Source: RGIG8748 sp045646525
Lineage (GTDB): Bacteria; Bacillota; Clostridia; UMGS1810
Reading direction: 5' to 3'
Assembly: GCA_045646525.1 (NCBI GenBank)
Contig: JAZRKX010000050.1
Span: forward strand, 1-46,985
Length of the DNA stretch: 46,985 bases
The notes below the pieces were generated by a model. The model had not been told where the DNA came from. It searched no databases and was given only the letters and a program-made list of their open reading frames with translations. The stretch's first letter is position 1. Every line of letters starts with the position of its first letter. The translations under genes were made by a program, and so were the position numbers. Shown piece by piece: positions 38,666 through 46,985 of this stretch.

Positions 38666-41600
38666 CTATTTGATTCTTACATTATCGGCGCCTATCAAAT
38701 CCCAAAGCTCTGTTACAAGCTCATTTGTAAGACTGACACCGTGATTTTTGTCTGTCATGACACGCTCTGAGGTATCTTCAAAATAGAGGCATACCGTGTT
38801 TGTGCCTTTGTATTTTGCAAGGATATCCTTAATCTCATCCAAGTCACTTTTATCTGAAAGTCGCAGATATAATACGGCATTGTGCCTTATGCCTACCTCC
38901 TGCGCCTTTAATGCAGATATGAGCGAAAGCGCCACATCATCGCCCCTCTTTTTGACCGAGGCAGTAATGCAAAGTGCTGTACCCTCTGTAAGATAAGCGC
39001 GGTATTTGTTGTAGGTGTTTTCAAAGGCGGTGACCTCTACCGTGTCATAATAATCCGAAAAGCTCATGGTACACAGGAAAACTCCGCTCTTTGTCCTTGA
39101 GGTAGTAACCCTGGATACAACAGCGCATATATTAACACGCCTGCCCTCTTCTATATCTCCGTCATTTACAGAGTACACCTGTGTGTCCGAAAACATAGCG
39201 GCGGTAAGTGCATACTGTGTCATGGGGTTTCCGCTAAGATACATTCCCGCAAAATCGCTTTCAAATGCATAGCGCTCTCCCAAAGTAAAATCCTGCGCCT
39301 CGTCTATTGAGAGCTCCTTTAAGGCAAAATCATCGGCATCCTCACCAAAGAAGCTTACCTGATCCTTTGACCTTGCAAACCTGTCCTTTACCGAAGCATC
39401 GAGAATGGTTTCATAGTTAAGAAGAAGTACCCGTCTGTTCGGAAATATACTGTCGAATGCTCCGCACTTTATGAGCACCTCAACACAGCGTTTGTTTATA
39501 TCATAAGATGACATACGGTTTATAAAGTCGGGAAAGCTTCTGAAAAGGCCGCCTTTTTGCCTTTCCTCCGCTATGGCGTCGGGAAAGTTCATGCCCACAT
39601 TCTTTAATGCCGAAAGTCCGAAGCGGACATTTCTGCCCTCGGGGGTAAAAAGAGCATAGCTTCTGTTTACATCGGGCGGAAGAAGTCTTATGCCGTAACG
39701 TGCAAAGCCTGTAACATACTTGAATGTTTTATGCGAATTTCCAAGCAGACTTATAAGAAGCGACACAAGGTATTCTGTAGGGTAATTTGCCTTGAGATAC
39801 GCTGTCTGATACGCAACCCTTGCATAGCAGGCGGCATGGGATTTGTTGAAAGCATAGTTGGCAAAATCCGAAAGCAAATCAAATATTCGATTGGCGGTAT
39901 CGTCATCTATTCCGTTTCGCCTTGTACCCATGACCTCTATCGTACCGTCGGGCAGGGTGATGCCGTTTATAAAGACCTCTCGTTCCTTTTCCATCTGTTC
40001 CTTCTTTTTCTTTGCCATACTTCTGCGCACAAGGTCTGCTCTGCCCATGGAATAGCCTGCAAGTGTACGCACTATCTGCATAACCTGCTCCTGATATATT
40101 ATAGTTCCGTAGGTGGACTTAAGTATGGGCTCAAGTGATGGATGTATATATTTTATGCCGTCGGGATTATACACATTTTTAAGGAATGTGGGTATCTGCT
40201 CCATGGGACCCGGTCTGTATATACTTGTGGTGGCTATGATATCTTCAAGTCTGCGCGGTTTGAATTTGCGCATAAACGCCTTAAGACCGGGGTTTTCGAG
40301 CTGAAATACGCCGTCGGTATCACCCTTTTGTATAAGACTGAATGTAGTTTTATCGTTGTAATCGAGGTTATCCATGTCTATACGGATGCCCTGAGTTTTT
40401 TCTATAAGCTTTACGGTGTTGTCTATTATGGTGAGGTTTCTAAGACCCAGAAAGTCCATCTTAAGAAGTCCTATCCTCTCCAATGCACCCATGGGATACT
40501 GTGTAATAAGTCCCTTGTCGCTTGTCTGAACAGGCACATAGCTTGTAAGCTTATCATCGGCTATAACAACACCTGCGGCATGGGTTGATGCATGGCGTAC
40601 AAGTCCCTCTATCTTCATAGCAATATCCAGAAGCTTTTTTACATTAACATCCGTTTCGTAGAGTTTCTTTAAATTCGGCTCTGTTTCCAAAGCATCCGAT
40701 ATCTTTATATGAAGTCTCTCGGGTATGGATTTGGCTACCTTGTCCACGGTAACAGGCTCTATTGCAAGAACTCTCCCTACATCCCTTACCGCCGCGCGTG
40801 CCGCCATAGTACCAAAGGTTATTATACCTGCCACGCGGTTTTTGCCGTACTTTTCGGTTACATAGTCCTTTACCTCGTCACGCCTTTCGTTGCATATATC
40901 TATGTCTATATCGGGCATGCTCACACGCTCGGGGTTTAAAAATCTCTCAAAAAGCAGGTCATACTTTATGGGGTCGACCTCTGTGATATTTAAGGTATAT
41001 GCCACTATGCTCCCCGCGGCACTTCCTCTGCCCGGCCCTACTGGTATGGCATTATCCTTTGCAAATTTTATAAAATCCCATACTATAAGAAAGTAGTCTG
41101 TATAGCCCATGGAATTTATGGTATTAAGTTCATAATCTATGCGTTTTAATATATCTCCCGTTACATCTTTGTATTTGCGGTGTGCCCCCTCTATACAAAG
41201 CTCCCTCAAGTACTGCTCATGGCTTAAGGAAGTATTAAGGCTTATTTTGGGAAGATGTATGGTATCAAAGTCCAACTCAAGATTGCACATTTGTGCTATC
41301 TTTTGAGTGTTTTCTAATGCATGAGGTACATCCGAAAAGGCATCGTACATCTCCTCGACACTCTTTAGATAAAATTCCTCGCCGAAGAATTTAAGTCTGT
41401 CGGTATCATGTATCTTCTTACCTGTCTGAATACAGGTAAGGACATCCTGAACGAGACTGTCATCTCTTTGTATATAGTGAACATCATTTGTGGCAACAAG
41501 CTCAATGCCCGTTTCGCGTGAGAGCCTTATTGCACCCTCGCGGACTGCATACTCCTCGCTCATGCCGTGATTTTGAATTTCCAGATAGAAATTGCCCTCG

Positions 41601-42106
41601 CCGAAGATTTCATTTAATTCCAATGCTCTTCTTTTTGCAAGTTCGTAGTTGCCCGAATAAAGAGCAGTATTTACCTCGCCCTTGAGACATGCCGAAAGAG
41701 CTATGAGCCCGCCCGAATACTGCCTCAACAGTTCCTTGTCCACACGCGGTTTATAGTAATATCCGTCCTGAAATGCCAGCGACACCAGATTCATAAGGTT
41801 TCTGTAGCCTTCCTCGTTGCGACACAACAAAACAAGGTGCCCGTAATCAGAATCGGCTCCGTGCACCTTGGAAAATCTGCTGTTTGGTGCAGTATAAACT
41901 TCGCATCCTATGATGGGTTTGATACCGTATTTAGTACACTCTTCATAGAATTCAACAGCACCGTACATAACACCGTGGTCGGTGATTGCAAGCGAGTCGA
42001 AGCCAAGAAACGATGCCCGTTTAACAAGCTCATCTATGCGCGGTGTACCGTCGAGCAGACTGTACTGTGTATGAACATGTAGGTGGGTAAAAGGCTTTTT
42101 TAACAC
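38666..42106 (-). CDS. dnaE: DNA polymerase III alpha subunit
   Basis: This is 1146 residues. The PHP domain (FTHLHVHTQYSLLDGTPRI, AITDHGVMYGAVEFYEECTKYGIKPIIG) is at the N-terminus. The polymerase core with GPGRGSAAGSIVAYTL lies near 355 and the catalytic PDIDID near 400. A helix-hairpin-helix part and a C-terminal OB fold (GRRVNICAVVSRVTTSRTKSG) follow. It replicates DNA; in Firmicutes DnaE works beside PolC. Its start overlaps whiA by 7 bases. Confidence 0.97.
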   Translation of the reverse strand: MLKKPFTHLHVHTQYSLLDGTPRIDELVKRASFLGFDSLAITDHGVMYGAVEFYEECTKYGIKPIIGCEVYTAPNSRFSKVHGADSDYGHLVLLCRNEEGYRNLMNLVSLAFQDGYYYKPRVDKELLRQYSGGLIALSACLKGEVNTALYSGNYELAKRRALELNEIFGEGNFYLEIQNHGMSEEYAVREGAIRLSRETGIELVATNDVHYIQRDDSLVQDVLTCIQTGKKIHDTDRLKFFGEEFYLKSVEEMYDAFSDVPHALENTQKIAQMCNLELDFDTIHLPKISLNTSLSHEQYLRELCIEGAHRKYKDVTGDILKRIDYELNTINSMGYTDYFLIVWDFIKFAKDNAIPVGPGRGSAAGSIVAYTLNITEVDPIKYDLLFERFLNPERVSMPDIDIDICNERRDEVKDYVTEKYGKNRVAGIITFGTMAARAAVRDVGRVLAIEPVTVDKVAKSIPERLHIKISDALETEPNLKKLYETDVNVKKLLDIAMKIEGLVRHASTHAAGVVIADDKLTSYVPVQTSDKGLITQYPMGALERIGLLKMDFLGLRNLTIIDNTVKLIEKTQGIRIDMDNLDYNDKTTFSLIQKGDTDGVFQLENPGLKAFMRKFKPRRLEDIIATTSIYRPGPMEQIPTFLKNVYNPDGIKYIHPSLEPILKSTYGTIIYQEQVMQIVRTLAGYSMGRADLVRRSMAKKKKEQMEKEREVFINGITLPDGTIEVMGTRRNGIDDDTANRIFDLLSDFANYAFNKSHAACYARVAYQTAYLKANYPTEYLVSLLISLLGNSHKTFKYVTGFARYGIRLLPPDVNRSYALFTPEGRNVRFGLSALKNVGMNFPDAIAEERQKGGLFRSFPDFINRMSSYDINKRCVEVLIKCGAFDSIFPNRRVLLLNYETILDASVKDRFARSKDQVSFFGEDADDFALKELSIDEAQDFTLGERYAFESDFAGMYLSGNPMTQYALTAAMFSDTQVYSVNDGDIEEGRRVNICAVVSRVTTSRTKSGVFLCTMSFSDYYDTVEVTAFENTYNKYRAYLTEGTALCITASVKKRGDDVALSLISALKAQEVGIRHNAVLYLRLSDKSDLDEIKDILAKYKGTNTVCLYFEDTSERVMTDKNHGVSLTNELVTELWDLIGADNVRIK

Positions 42107-43029
42107 TTTTCGGCTATCTCCTGAATTTTTCGCAGTCTGTGGTTTACTCCCGATTTGCCCAGCGGCGGATCGAGCATTTCACCAAGCTCCTTCAAAGAGT
42201 GCTCCCTGTATTCAAGCCTAAGGCGTGCTACCTCCTTAAGACTTTCAGGAAGATTTTCAAATTTGCCTGCTTCTATAATCTTATTTATTGCATTTACCTG
42301 TTCCACAGAAGCGTCTACCATTTTTTGCAGGTTTGCCGCCTCGCAGTTCATAGTGCGGTTTACATTGTTTCTTATTTCCTTTAATATCTTTGTATTGTGA
42401 AAGTCCATAAGCACCTTGTAAGCGCCCATAAGGGTGAGTATATCTGCGATTTCCTCGCTGTTTTTAAAGTATATTACCATGTTGCCCGACCTTACCACAA
42501 CCCTCGGATTTATGCCCATGGATTTCATGACAGCATACAAATCATTGTGAAGTCCGTAGCTTGGTGTGGCAAACTCCATATGATACTTCTTCTCGGGGCT
42601 CATTACGGTGCCCGAGGTAAGAAATACGCCTCTTAAAAAGGCTTTCTGTCTGGCACTTTTGTCTATGTATTCTGTTTTTATCCTAAATGAGCTTAAGTAA
42701 TTAACATCGGACGGTCTCTCTATAAAGCCGAGAGCTATCATAAGGGTAACAGCCTCGTCGTTTTCCGTACATACGGTATATGATACCTTGCCCGATGATG
42801 ATTTAGTTATCTTTACCTTGGAATTCACTCCCACGGTATCCTTGGTAAGCTGGTATATTCTTCGAACTGTCTTGGGGTTTTCGGTAACAACGGTAAGACT
42901 TAATATTCCCTTTTCGCGTCTTAGTCTTCCGCCGAATGCAACACAGCCCATAAGCTCACACAAAGATGCCGAGGTGGAAACATTTTTTATTTTAACAAGC
43001 TCATTTTTCGTGTCTTGCGAAAATGACAT
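42100..43029 (-). CDS. whiA: DNA-binding protein WhiA
   Basis: This is 309 residues. The N-terminus is MSFSQDTKNELVKIK, the LAGLIDADG-like middle includes KAFLRGVFLTSGTVMSPEKKYHMEF, and a C-terminal HTH (LPESLKEVARLRLEYREHSLKELGEML...GKSGVNHRLRKI) follows. WhiA affects cell division and, in actinobacteria, sporulation. It starts 2 bases after the murB stop. Confidence 0.96.
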   Translation of the reverse strand: MSFSQDTKNELVKIKNVSTSASLCELMGCVAFGGRLRREKGILSLTVVTENPKTVRRIYQLTKDTVGVNSKVKITKSSSGKVSYTVCTENDEAVTLMIALGFIERPSDVNYLSSFRIKTEYIDKSARQKAFLRGVFLTSGTVMSPEKKYHMEFATPSYGLHNDLYAVMKSMGINPRVVVRSGNMVIYFKNSEEIADILTLMGAYKVLMDFHNTKILKEIRNNVNRTMNCEAANLQKMVDASVEQVNAINKIIEAGKFENLPESLKEVARLRLEYREHSLKELGEMLDPPLGKSGVNHRLRKIQEIAEKC

Positions 43030-43030
43030 T

Positions 43031-43885
43031 TCAGAATTCTCCTATAAATCTTATTTCGGGCTCCAGTTCCACACCGAATTTATCGTACACGATGCGTTTA
43101 ACATCGCCTATAAGTTTATATACATCCGAGCTTTTTGCATTGTCATAGTTTATAACAAAGCCTGTATGCTTTTCCGATACCATGGCTCCGCCTACCCTGT
43201 AGCCGCGAAGTCCCGCATCATCTATAAGCTTTGCTGCAAAATATCCCTCGGGTCTTTTGAAGGTACTTCCTGCGCTGGGATATTCGAGGGGCTGCTTTTC
43301 TCTGCGTCTTGCATTTAATTCGCGGGTGTAACTGTTTATCTTTTCAGCATCGCCCTCTTTTAAGGAAATGACGGACCAAAGCACCACATCGTCTTTTGTA
43401 AATATGCTTTTGCGATAGGAAAAACCGTGCTCGTCACCTACAGCAGTCTTAACCGTCCCATCCGAAGAAAGATAGGTGGTCTTTGTAACAACATCTTTCA
43501 TCTCTCCGCCGTATGCGCCTGCATTCATGACTACCGCTCCGCCAAGGCTTCCGGGTATGCCCGAGGCAAATTCAAAGCCCTCGAGACTATGTGCTCTTGC
43601 AACAGATGCCACCGAGGACAAAAGCGCCCCTGCCATAGCATGAAGCTCTGTGCCACATACTGTAATGTCCGACATGTTTTTTCCTATGCACACAACCGTG
43701 CCGTCAAATCCCATGTCCGAGACAAGAAGATTTGAGCCGTTTCCTATGACGATAAATTTTTCTCCTGCTTTTCTCAGAGCATTTACCACACCTACTGCTT
43801 CATCCTCGGTGGACGGGAGAACAAAATACCTTGCATTTCCGCCAAGCTTAAAGCTTGTGTGGAGACTTAAGGGTTCATTTTGCAA
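43031..43885 (-). CDS. murB: UDP-N-acetylenolpyruvoylglucosamine reductase
   Basis: FAD enzyme making UDP-MurNAc. Motifs: HTSFKLGGNARYFVLP, the FAD-binding VIGNGSNLLVSD, GFEFASGIPGSLGGAVVMNAGAYGGEM, and the C-terminal KHTGFVIN and PEIRF. The only standard start is TTG 43885 (284 residues). However, the frame continues upstream as IDTLNILTEFIPKENIL, matching the usual MurB N-terminal helix, back to a TAA shared with the glucokinase stop. An ATA (43933) or ATT (43939) start right after TAAGGAG would give 300-302 residues, the normal length. Confidence 0.93.
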   Translation of the reverse strand: MQNEPLSLHTSFKLGGNARYFVLPSTEDEAVGVVNALRKAGEKFIVIGNGSNLLVSDMGFDGTVVCIGKNMSDITVCGTELHAMAGALLSSVASVARAHSLEGFEFASGIPGSLGGAVVMNAGAYGGEMKDVVTKTTYLSSDGTVKTAVGDEHGFSYRKSIFTKDDVVLWSVISLKEGDAEKINSYTRELNARRREKQPLEYPSAGSTFKRPEGYFAAKLIDDAGLRGYRVGGAMVSEKHTGFVINYDNAKSSDVYKLIGDVKRIVYDKFGVELEPEIRFIGEF

Positions 43886-43945
43886 TATATTTTCCTTTGG
43901 TATAAACTCAGTTAATATGTTTAAAGTATCTATTTTAATTACTCC

Positions 43946-44893
43946 TTACCTGCCCAAAAATGCGGCACCGATTATTCCTGCATCGTTTCCAAGCTTTGCT
44001 AAGACAATCTTGCTCGGCTCAGAAAAGCCTACTCCATAATGATGCTTCTCCACATAGTCTTTTACGGGACTGAGTAGCTCCTCACCCGCACGGCTTACTC
44101 CGCCGCCTATGGCAATAACCTCGGGTCGGAAAATATTTACTATATTTACAACACCCTGTGCCACATACTCGCAGTATTTATCTGTAACAGCTTTTGCCGA
44201 GGGGTCACCATTTTTGGATGCCTCCCATATGAGCTTACCGTTAAGAGCACCGCCGTTTTGCTCCTTGTATTTAAAAAGAAGTGAATTTTTATCTTCTTCT
44301 GCGGCTTTGTTCGCCTGCTGTACAAGCGCAGTAGCCGATGCATATGCTTCCCAGCAGCCGCATCTTCCGCAGGAGCACTTTTTGCCGTTCATATCTATAA
44401 CCATGTGGCCGATTTCTCCCCCACCGCCGTTACAACCTGAAAAGAGCTTGCCGTCGATTACAATTCCGCTTCCCACACCTGTGCCGAGGGTTACTGCCAC
44501 AAAATCCTTTATACCCTCCTCACCGAGAGCAAAGAATTCTCCCAAAGCCGCACAGTTGGCATCATTGTCTATATACACATCTTTTGCGATGTGCTTTTGA
44601 AATTCCTCTACAAGAGGTGCATTCTTTAAATCTATATTGTTGGTATACACCACAACTCCCGATCTGTTGTCTATGGTGCCGGGTATACCCATGCCTATTG
44701 ATATGACATCTTTCATATCTATACCTGCACCTGTTGCAAGCTCACCGCACAAATCTGCAATACTCTTTGCAAGACCCGAGCAGCCTGCTTTGGAGTCTGT
44801 AAGAACAGAGGTTTTGTATATGATATCCCCGTTTGGTGTAACAACTCCGCCTTTTATTGTGGTACCGCCTACATCTATTCCTATATAATACAT
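43946..44893 (-). CDS. glk: ROK-family glucokinase
   Basis: This is 315 residues. The ATP site is YIGIDVGGTTIKGG at the N-terminus, the catalytic Asp is in YIDNDANCAALGE, and the ROK zinc motif is GHMVIDMNGKKCSCGRCGCWEAYAS. It phosphorylates glucose. Lying between hprK and murB links sugar use with the HPr kinase control circuit. Confidence 0.92.
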   Translation of the reverse strand: MYYIGIDVGGTTIKGGVVTPNGDIIYKTSVLTDSKAGCSGLAKSIADLCGELATGAGIDMKDVISIGMGIPGTIDNRSGVVVYTNNIDLKNAPLVEEFQKHIAKDVYIDNDANCAALGEFFALGEEGIKDFVAVTLGTGVGSGIVIDGKLFSGCNGGGGEIGHMVIDMNGKKCSCGRCGCWEAYASATALVQQANKAAEEDKNSLLFKYKEQNGGALNGKLIWEASKNGDPSAKAVTDKYCEYVAQGVVNIVNIFRPEVIAIGGGVSRAGEELLSPVKDYVEKHHYGVGFSEPSKIVLAKLGNDAGIIGAAFLGR

Positions 44894-44910
44894 TGTATAC
44901 CTCCGGATTT

Positions 44911-45855
44911 TTATTTTTGCGCACCCATCTTCATTTCGTTCATAAGTCTTTCATTGAGCGCCTCTGCCGCATTGTATCCCATCCTCTTCTGACGATGGTT
45001 TATTGCCGCAACCTCTATTACCACAGCAAGATTTCTGCCCGGCTTTACAGGAATTGTGAGCGAGGGTATCTTAATGCCCAGAAGCTCTGTGTATTCTGTT
45101 GTAAGACCAAGACGGTCATATTGCTTTTTATCCTGCCAGATTTCCAAATTTATTATAAGGTCAATCTTTTCCATATTTTTGACAGCACCGACACCGAATA
45201 CGTTTTTGACATCGATTATACCGATACCTCGAAGCTCTATAAAGTGCCTTATGATATCGGGGGCGCTTCCCAAAAGGGATTTATCGGAAACCCTCTTTAT
45301 CTCTACGGCATCATCTGCAACAAGCCTGTGTCCTCTTTTTACAAGCTCTACCGCAGTCTCGCTCTTACCTACACCGCTGTCTCCCAAAAGAAGCACTCCC
45401 TCGCCGTGTACCTCTACAAGAACTCCGTGTGTTGTAATTCTGGGGGCAAGCTCGATATTTAAAAATGCTATAAGAGCACTTATAAAACGCGAGGTGGACA
45501 TATGTGTGCGAAAAAGCGGGGTATTGTATTTTTTGGCAAGGTTTTTCATAATATCGGAAATTTCGATATCCCTTGTAACTATAACACAGGGTACTTCTTT
45601 GCTGAAAAAGTTTTCCAGCGCAGTTGCCTCAGCCTCATCGGAAATGTGCCTTAAATATGAGGTTTCTACCATTCCTATAACCTGAATACGAGTGTTGTCG
45701 AAATACTCAAAAAAACCAGTCATCTGAAGACTCGGACGGTTGACCTCGTTGTTGCATACGAGTACCTTATCCATGTTTTCCGACTCATACACGGTTTCCA
45801 GATTGAATTCCTTTATAATTTTGGTAAGCTCTACAGTAAATTTCTGACTGTCCAT
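44911..45855 (-). CDS. hprK: HPr kinase/phosphorylase
   Basis: The start is set at MDSQKFTVELTK (ATG 45855, GAGG upstream); 314 residues. The P-loop is LLGDSGVGKSETA near 150-162, and RGHRLVADDAVEI plus the signature LRGIGIIDVKNVFG follow. It phosphorylates HPr at Ser46 and drives catabolite control. First gene of the operon with glk, murB, whiA, dnaE. Confidence 0.96.
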   Translation of the reverse strand: MDSQKFTVELTKIIKEFNLETVYESENMDKVLVCNNEVNRPSLQMTGFFEYFDNTRIQVIGMVETSYLRHISDEAEATALENFFSKEVPCVIVTRDIEISDIMKNLAKKYNTPLFRTHMSTSRFISALIAFLNIELAPRITTHGVLVEVHGEGVLLLGDSGVGKSETAVELVKRGHRLVADDAVEIKRVSDKSLLGSAPDIIRHFIELRGIGIIDVKNVFGVGAVKNMEKIDLIINLEIWQDKKQYDRLGLTTEYTELLGIKIPSLTIPVKPGRNLAVVIEVAAINHRQKRMGYNAAEALNERLMNEMKMGAQK

Positions 45856-45914
45856 TATATTCACCTCATTTTAATAATATATCTTTCGTTAGTAAGACAT
45901 ATTTTATCACATTA

Positions 45915-45943
45915 AGCATAACACAATACTTAAAATAAATCAA
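45915..45943 (-). promoter_or_regulatory. hprK operon promoter
   Basis: TTGATT (45943-45938), 17 bases, TATGCT (45920-45915), 60 bases upstream of the ATG. Confidence 0.5.
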
Positions 45944-45977
45944 TACAATAAACGCAAAAGCAAATCTTAATTTTTTG

Positions 45978-46006
45978 TTGCTTTTTGTGTTATGAAATGG
46001 TATAAT
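45978..46006 (+). promoter_or_regulatory. Promoter of the DUF1836 gene
   Basis: TTGCTT (45978-45983), 17 bases, TATAAT (46001-46006). Confidence 0.65.
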
Positions 46007-46038
46007 TGTACAATACCAAAGGAAAGGGTGTTACATTT

Positions 46039-46620
46039 ATGAGCTATTCCAGAGAAGAATTTGCAAAGCATATGCAGGATTGGAATACACTTTTAAATAC
46101 TCACAAGCTTCCCTCGTGGGATGAGCTTCCGTCTATAGATTTGTACATGGACCAAGTGATTGTGCTTATGAATCAGTACTTAAATAACTATGTACCCTGT
46201 GCGGGCGATGCAAATCAGACCATAACACCCCCTATGATAAATAACTATGTTAAGCTTAAGGTAATGCCCGCCCCCGTGAAGAAGAAGTATTCCCGCTGCC
46301 ACATAGCATACCTTATAATGCTGTGTTCATTAAAGCATGCACTAAGCATCCCAACCATGCAGAAAATCATCCCCCTGCACGAAGATATACAGAGTATAAA
46401 AGAGCTTTACGAAGTATTTTGCAACAATCAGCACAAGGCATTTGCATACATAACCGAAAAGGTGTGCGCGGTAACAGACCCGCTCCTTAAAGAAGCTGAC
46501 AGTAATCCCAACAGAATGTATGACCTTGCCATGCAGATATCCGTGAGTGCAAATGTATTCAAAATGCTCTCCGAGGATGTAGCATCCATACAGCATATGG
46601 AAGAAACGGAAGAAAAATAA
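46039..46620 (+). CDS. DUF1836 family protein
   Basis: The start is set at MSYSREEFAKHMQDW (ATG 46039) after AAAGGG; 193 residues. The pattern LPSWDELPSIDLYMDQVIVLMNQYL, then ITPPMINNYVKLKVMPAPVKKKYSRCHIAYLIMLCSLK, is the DUF1836 family. Its middle looks like a MerR-type winged helix (a regulator is likely). Monocistronic, just before two tRNA genes. Target unknown. Confidence 0.88.
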   Translation: MSYSREEFAKHMQDWNTLLNTHKLPSWDELPSIDLYMDQVIVLMNQYLNNYVPCAGDANQTITPPMINNYVKLKVMPAPVKKKYSRCHIAYLIMLCSLKHALSIPTMQKIIPLHEDIQSIKELYEVFCNNQHKAFAYITEKVCAVTDPLLKEADSNPNRMYDLAMQISVSANVFKMLSEDVASIQHMEETEEK

Positions 46621-46638
46621 TTTTTTTGAATTTAGGTA

Positions 46639-46667
46639 TGGACAAACCCGTTTTTTTGTGTTATACT
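46639..46667 (+). promoter_or_regulatory. tRNA promoter
   Basis: TGGACA (46639-46644), 17 bases, TATACT (46662-46667), 15 bases before tRNA-Thr. Confidence 0.7.
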
Positions 46668-46682
46668 AATTACCGTTGTGAT

Positions 46683-46758
<76 letters not shown>

Positions 46759-46759
46759 G

Positions 46760-46789
46760 AAAAAAGCACTTCGCATGAAGTGCTTTTTT
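46760..46789 (+). terminator. Terminator between the two tRNA genes
   Basis: AAAAAAGCACTTC / GAAGTGCTTTTTT, 13-bp perfect stem with the 4-base loop GCAT. It separates tRNA-Thr from tRNA-Ala. Confidence 0.85.
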
Positions 46790-46808
46790 CGACCTTTTTC
46801 CACCATAT

Positions 46809-46881
46809 GGGGCATTAGCGCAGTTGGGAGCGCATCACACTGGCAGTGTGGGGGTCAAGGGTTCAAGTCCCTTATGCTCCA
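46809..46881 (+). tRNA. tRNA-Ala (anticodon GGC)
   Basis: 73 nt, CCA not encoded (discriminator A followed by TAA). Acceptor GGGGCAT / ATGCTCC (one G-T), anticodon loop CTGGCAG giving GGC, T-loop TTCAAGT. Confidence 0.92.
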
Positions 46882-46883
46882 TA

Positions 46884-46918
46884 AAAAAGAATCTACTTAA
46901 AAAGTAGGATCTTTTTTT
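46884..46918 (+). terminator. Terminator after tRNA-Ala
   Basis: CTACTT/AAGTAG core extended by AAAAAGA/TCTTTTT with a mismatch, followed by T residues. Nothing else is visible up to the window end (46919-46985). Confidence 0.75.
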
Positions 46919-46985
46919 ACTGTATAGGGATTTGCGTTAAATTTAGTTCGCGAAATGAAATGTTAACGAAACTATGCTCGCGACA

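Overview
The window looks like the chromosome of a spore-forming Firmicute of the class Clostridia. It carries the spoIIAA-spoIIAB-sigF sporulation operon, whiA, hprK and a C-family dnaE. Ribosome binding sites are AGGAGG-like and promoters are of sigma-A type with 17-base spacers. I cannot name a genus from the sequence. About 26.4 kb at the left is a temperate tailed-phage prophage that runs off the left edge. About 20.5 kb at the right is ordinary chromosome.

Prophage, read from its right end. A tyrosine integrase (25363-26370) sits beside a tRNA-Ser(GGA) gene, the probable attachment site. Then come a membrane-anchored ImmA/IrrE-like metallopeptidase, a HicAB toxin-antitoxin pair and a repressor with two helix-turn-helix domains. 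The repressor is divergent from a Cro-like DUF739 gene, with two sigma-A promoters back to back in an AT-rich operator region. Leftward early genes follow: small membrane and DNA-binding proteins, PcfK- and PcfJ-like proteins, a DUF3102 coiled-coil protein, an HUH replication initiator, a helicase-methyltransferase fusion, many small Cys-rich proteins, an ASCH protein, an SSB, and an unusual papain-like protease with an S-layer homology domain. The late head genes are small terminase, large terminase, SPP1-type portal, DUF4417 protein, a small His-rich protein, a minor capsid protein with a JAMM-like C-terminus, a small protein, scaffold and an SU10-like major capsid protein. Tail and lysis genes are presumably beyond the left edge.

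The most interesting unlisted structure is regulatory. An identical 27-base block lies upstream of both the terminase unit and the scaffold/capsid unit. Each copy ends in the same weak -35 (TTGGGT), followed by an 18-base spacer and a good -10, which points to activator-dependent late promoters. A 70-nt RNA with its own strong promoter and terminator lies antisense to the leader of the HUH rep gene, next to inverted repeats that could be a replication origin. This resembles plasmid copy-number control inside a tailed prophage. A tRNA-like fold plus terminator precedes the JAMM-bearing minor capsid gene. Two tiny rightward genes inside the leftward early region share a duplicated promoter.

Chromosome. 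Leftward units are: an M23 peptidase gene; spoIIAA-spoIIAB-sigF-queG-like-hydroxyacid dehydrogenase; pfkA-small membrane protein-valS-folC; a LysM-CAP secreted protein; and hprK-glucokinase-murB-whiA-dnaE-serine hydrolase. The last cluster lacks the rapZ and yvcK genes usually found between murB and whiA. Rightward at the end are a DUF1836 gene and tRNA-Thr and tRNA-Ala genes.
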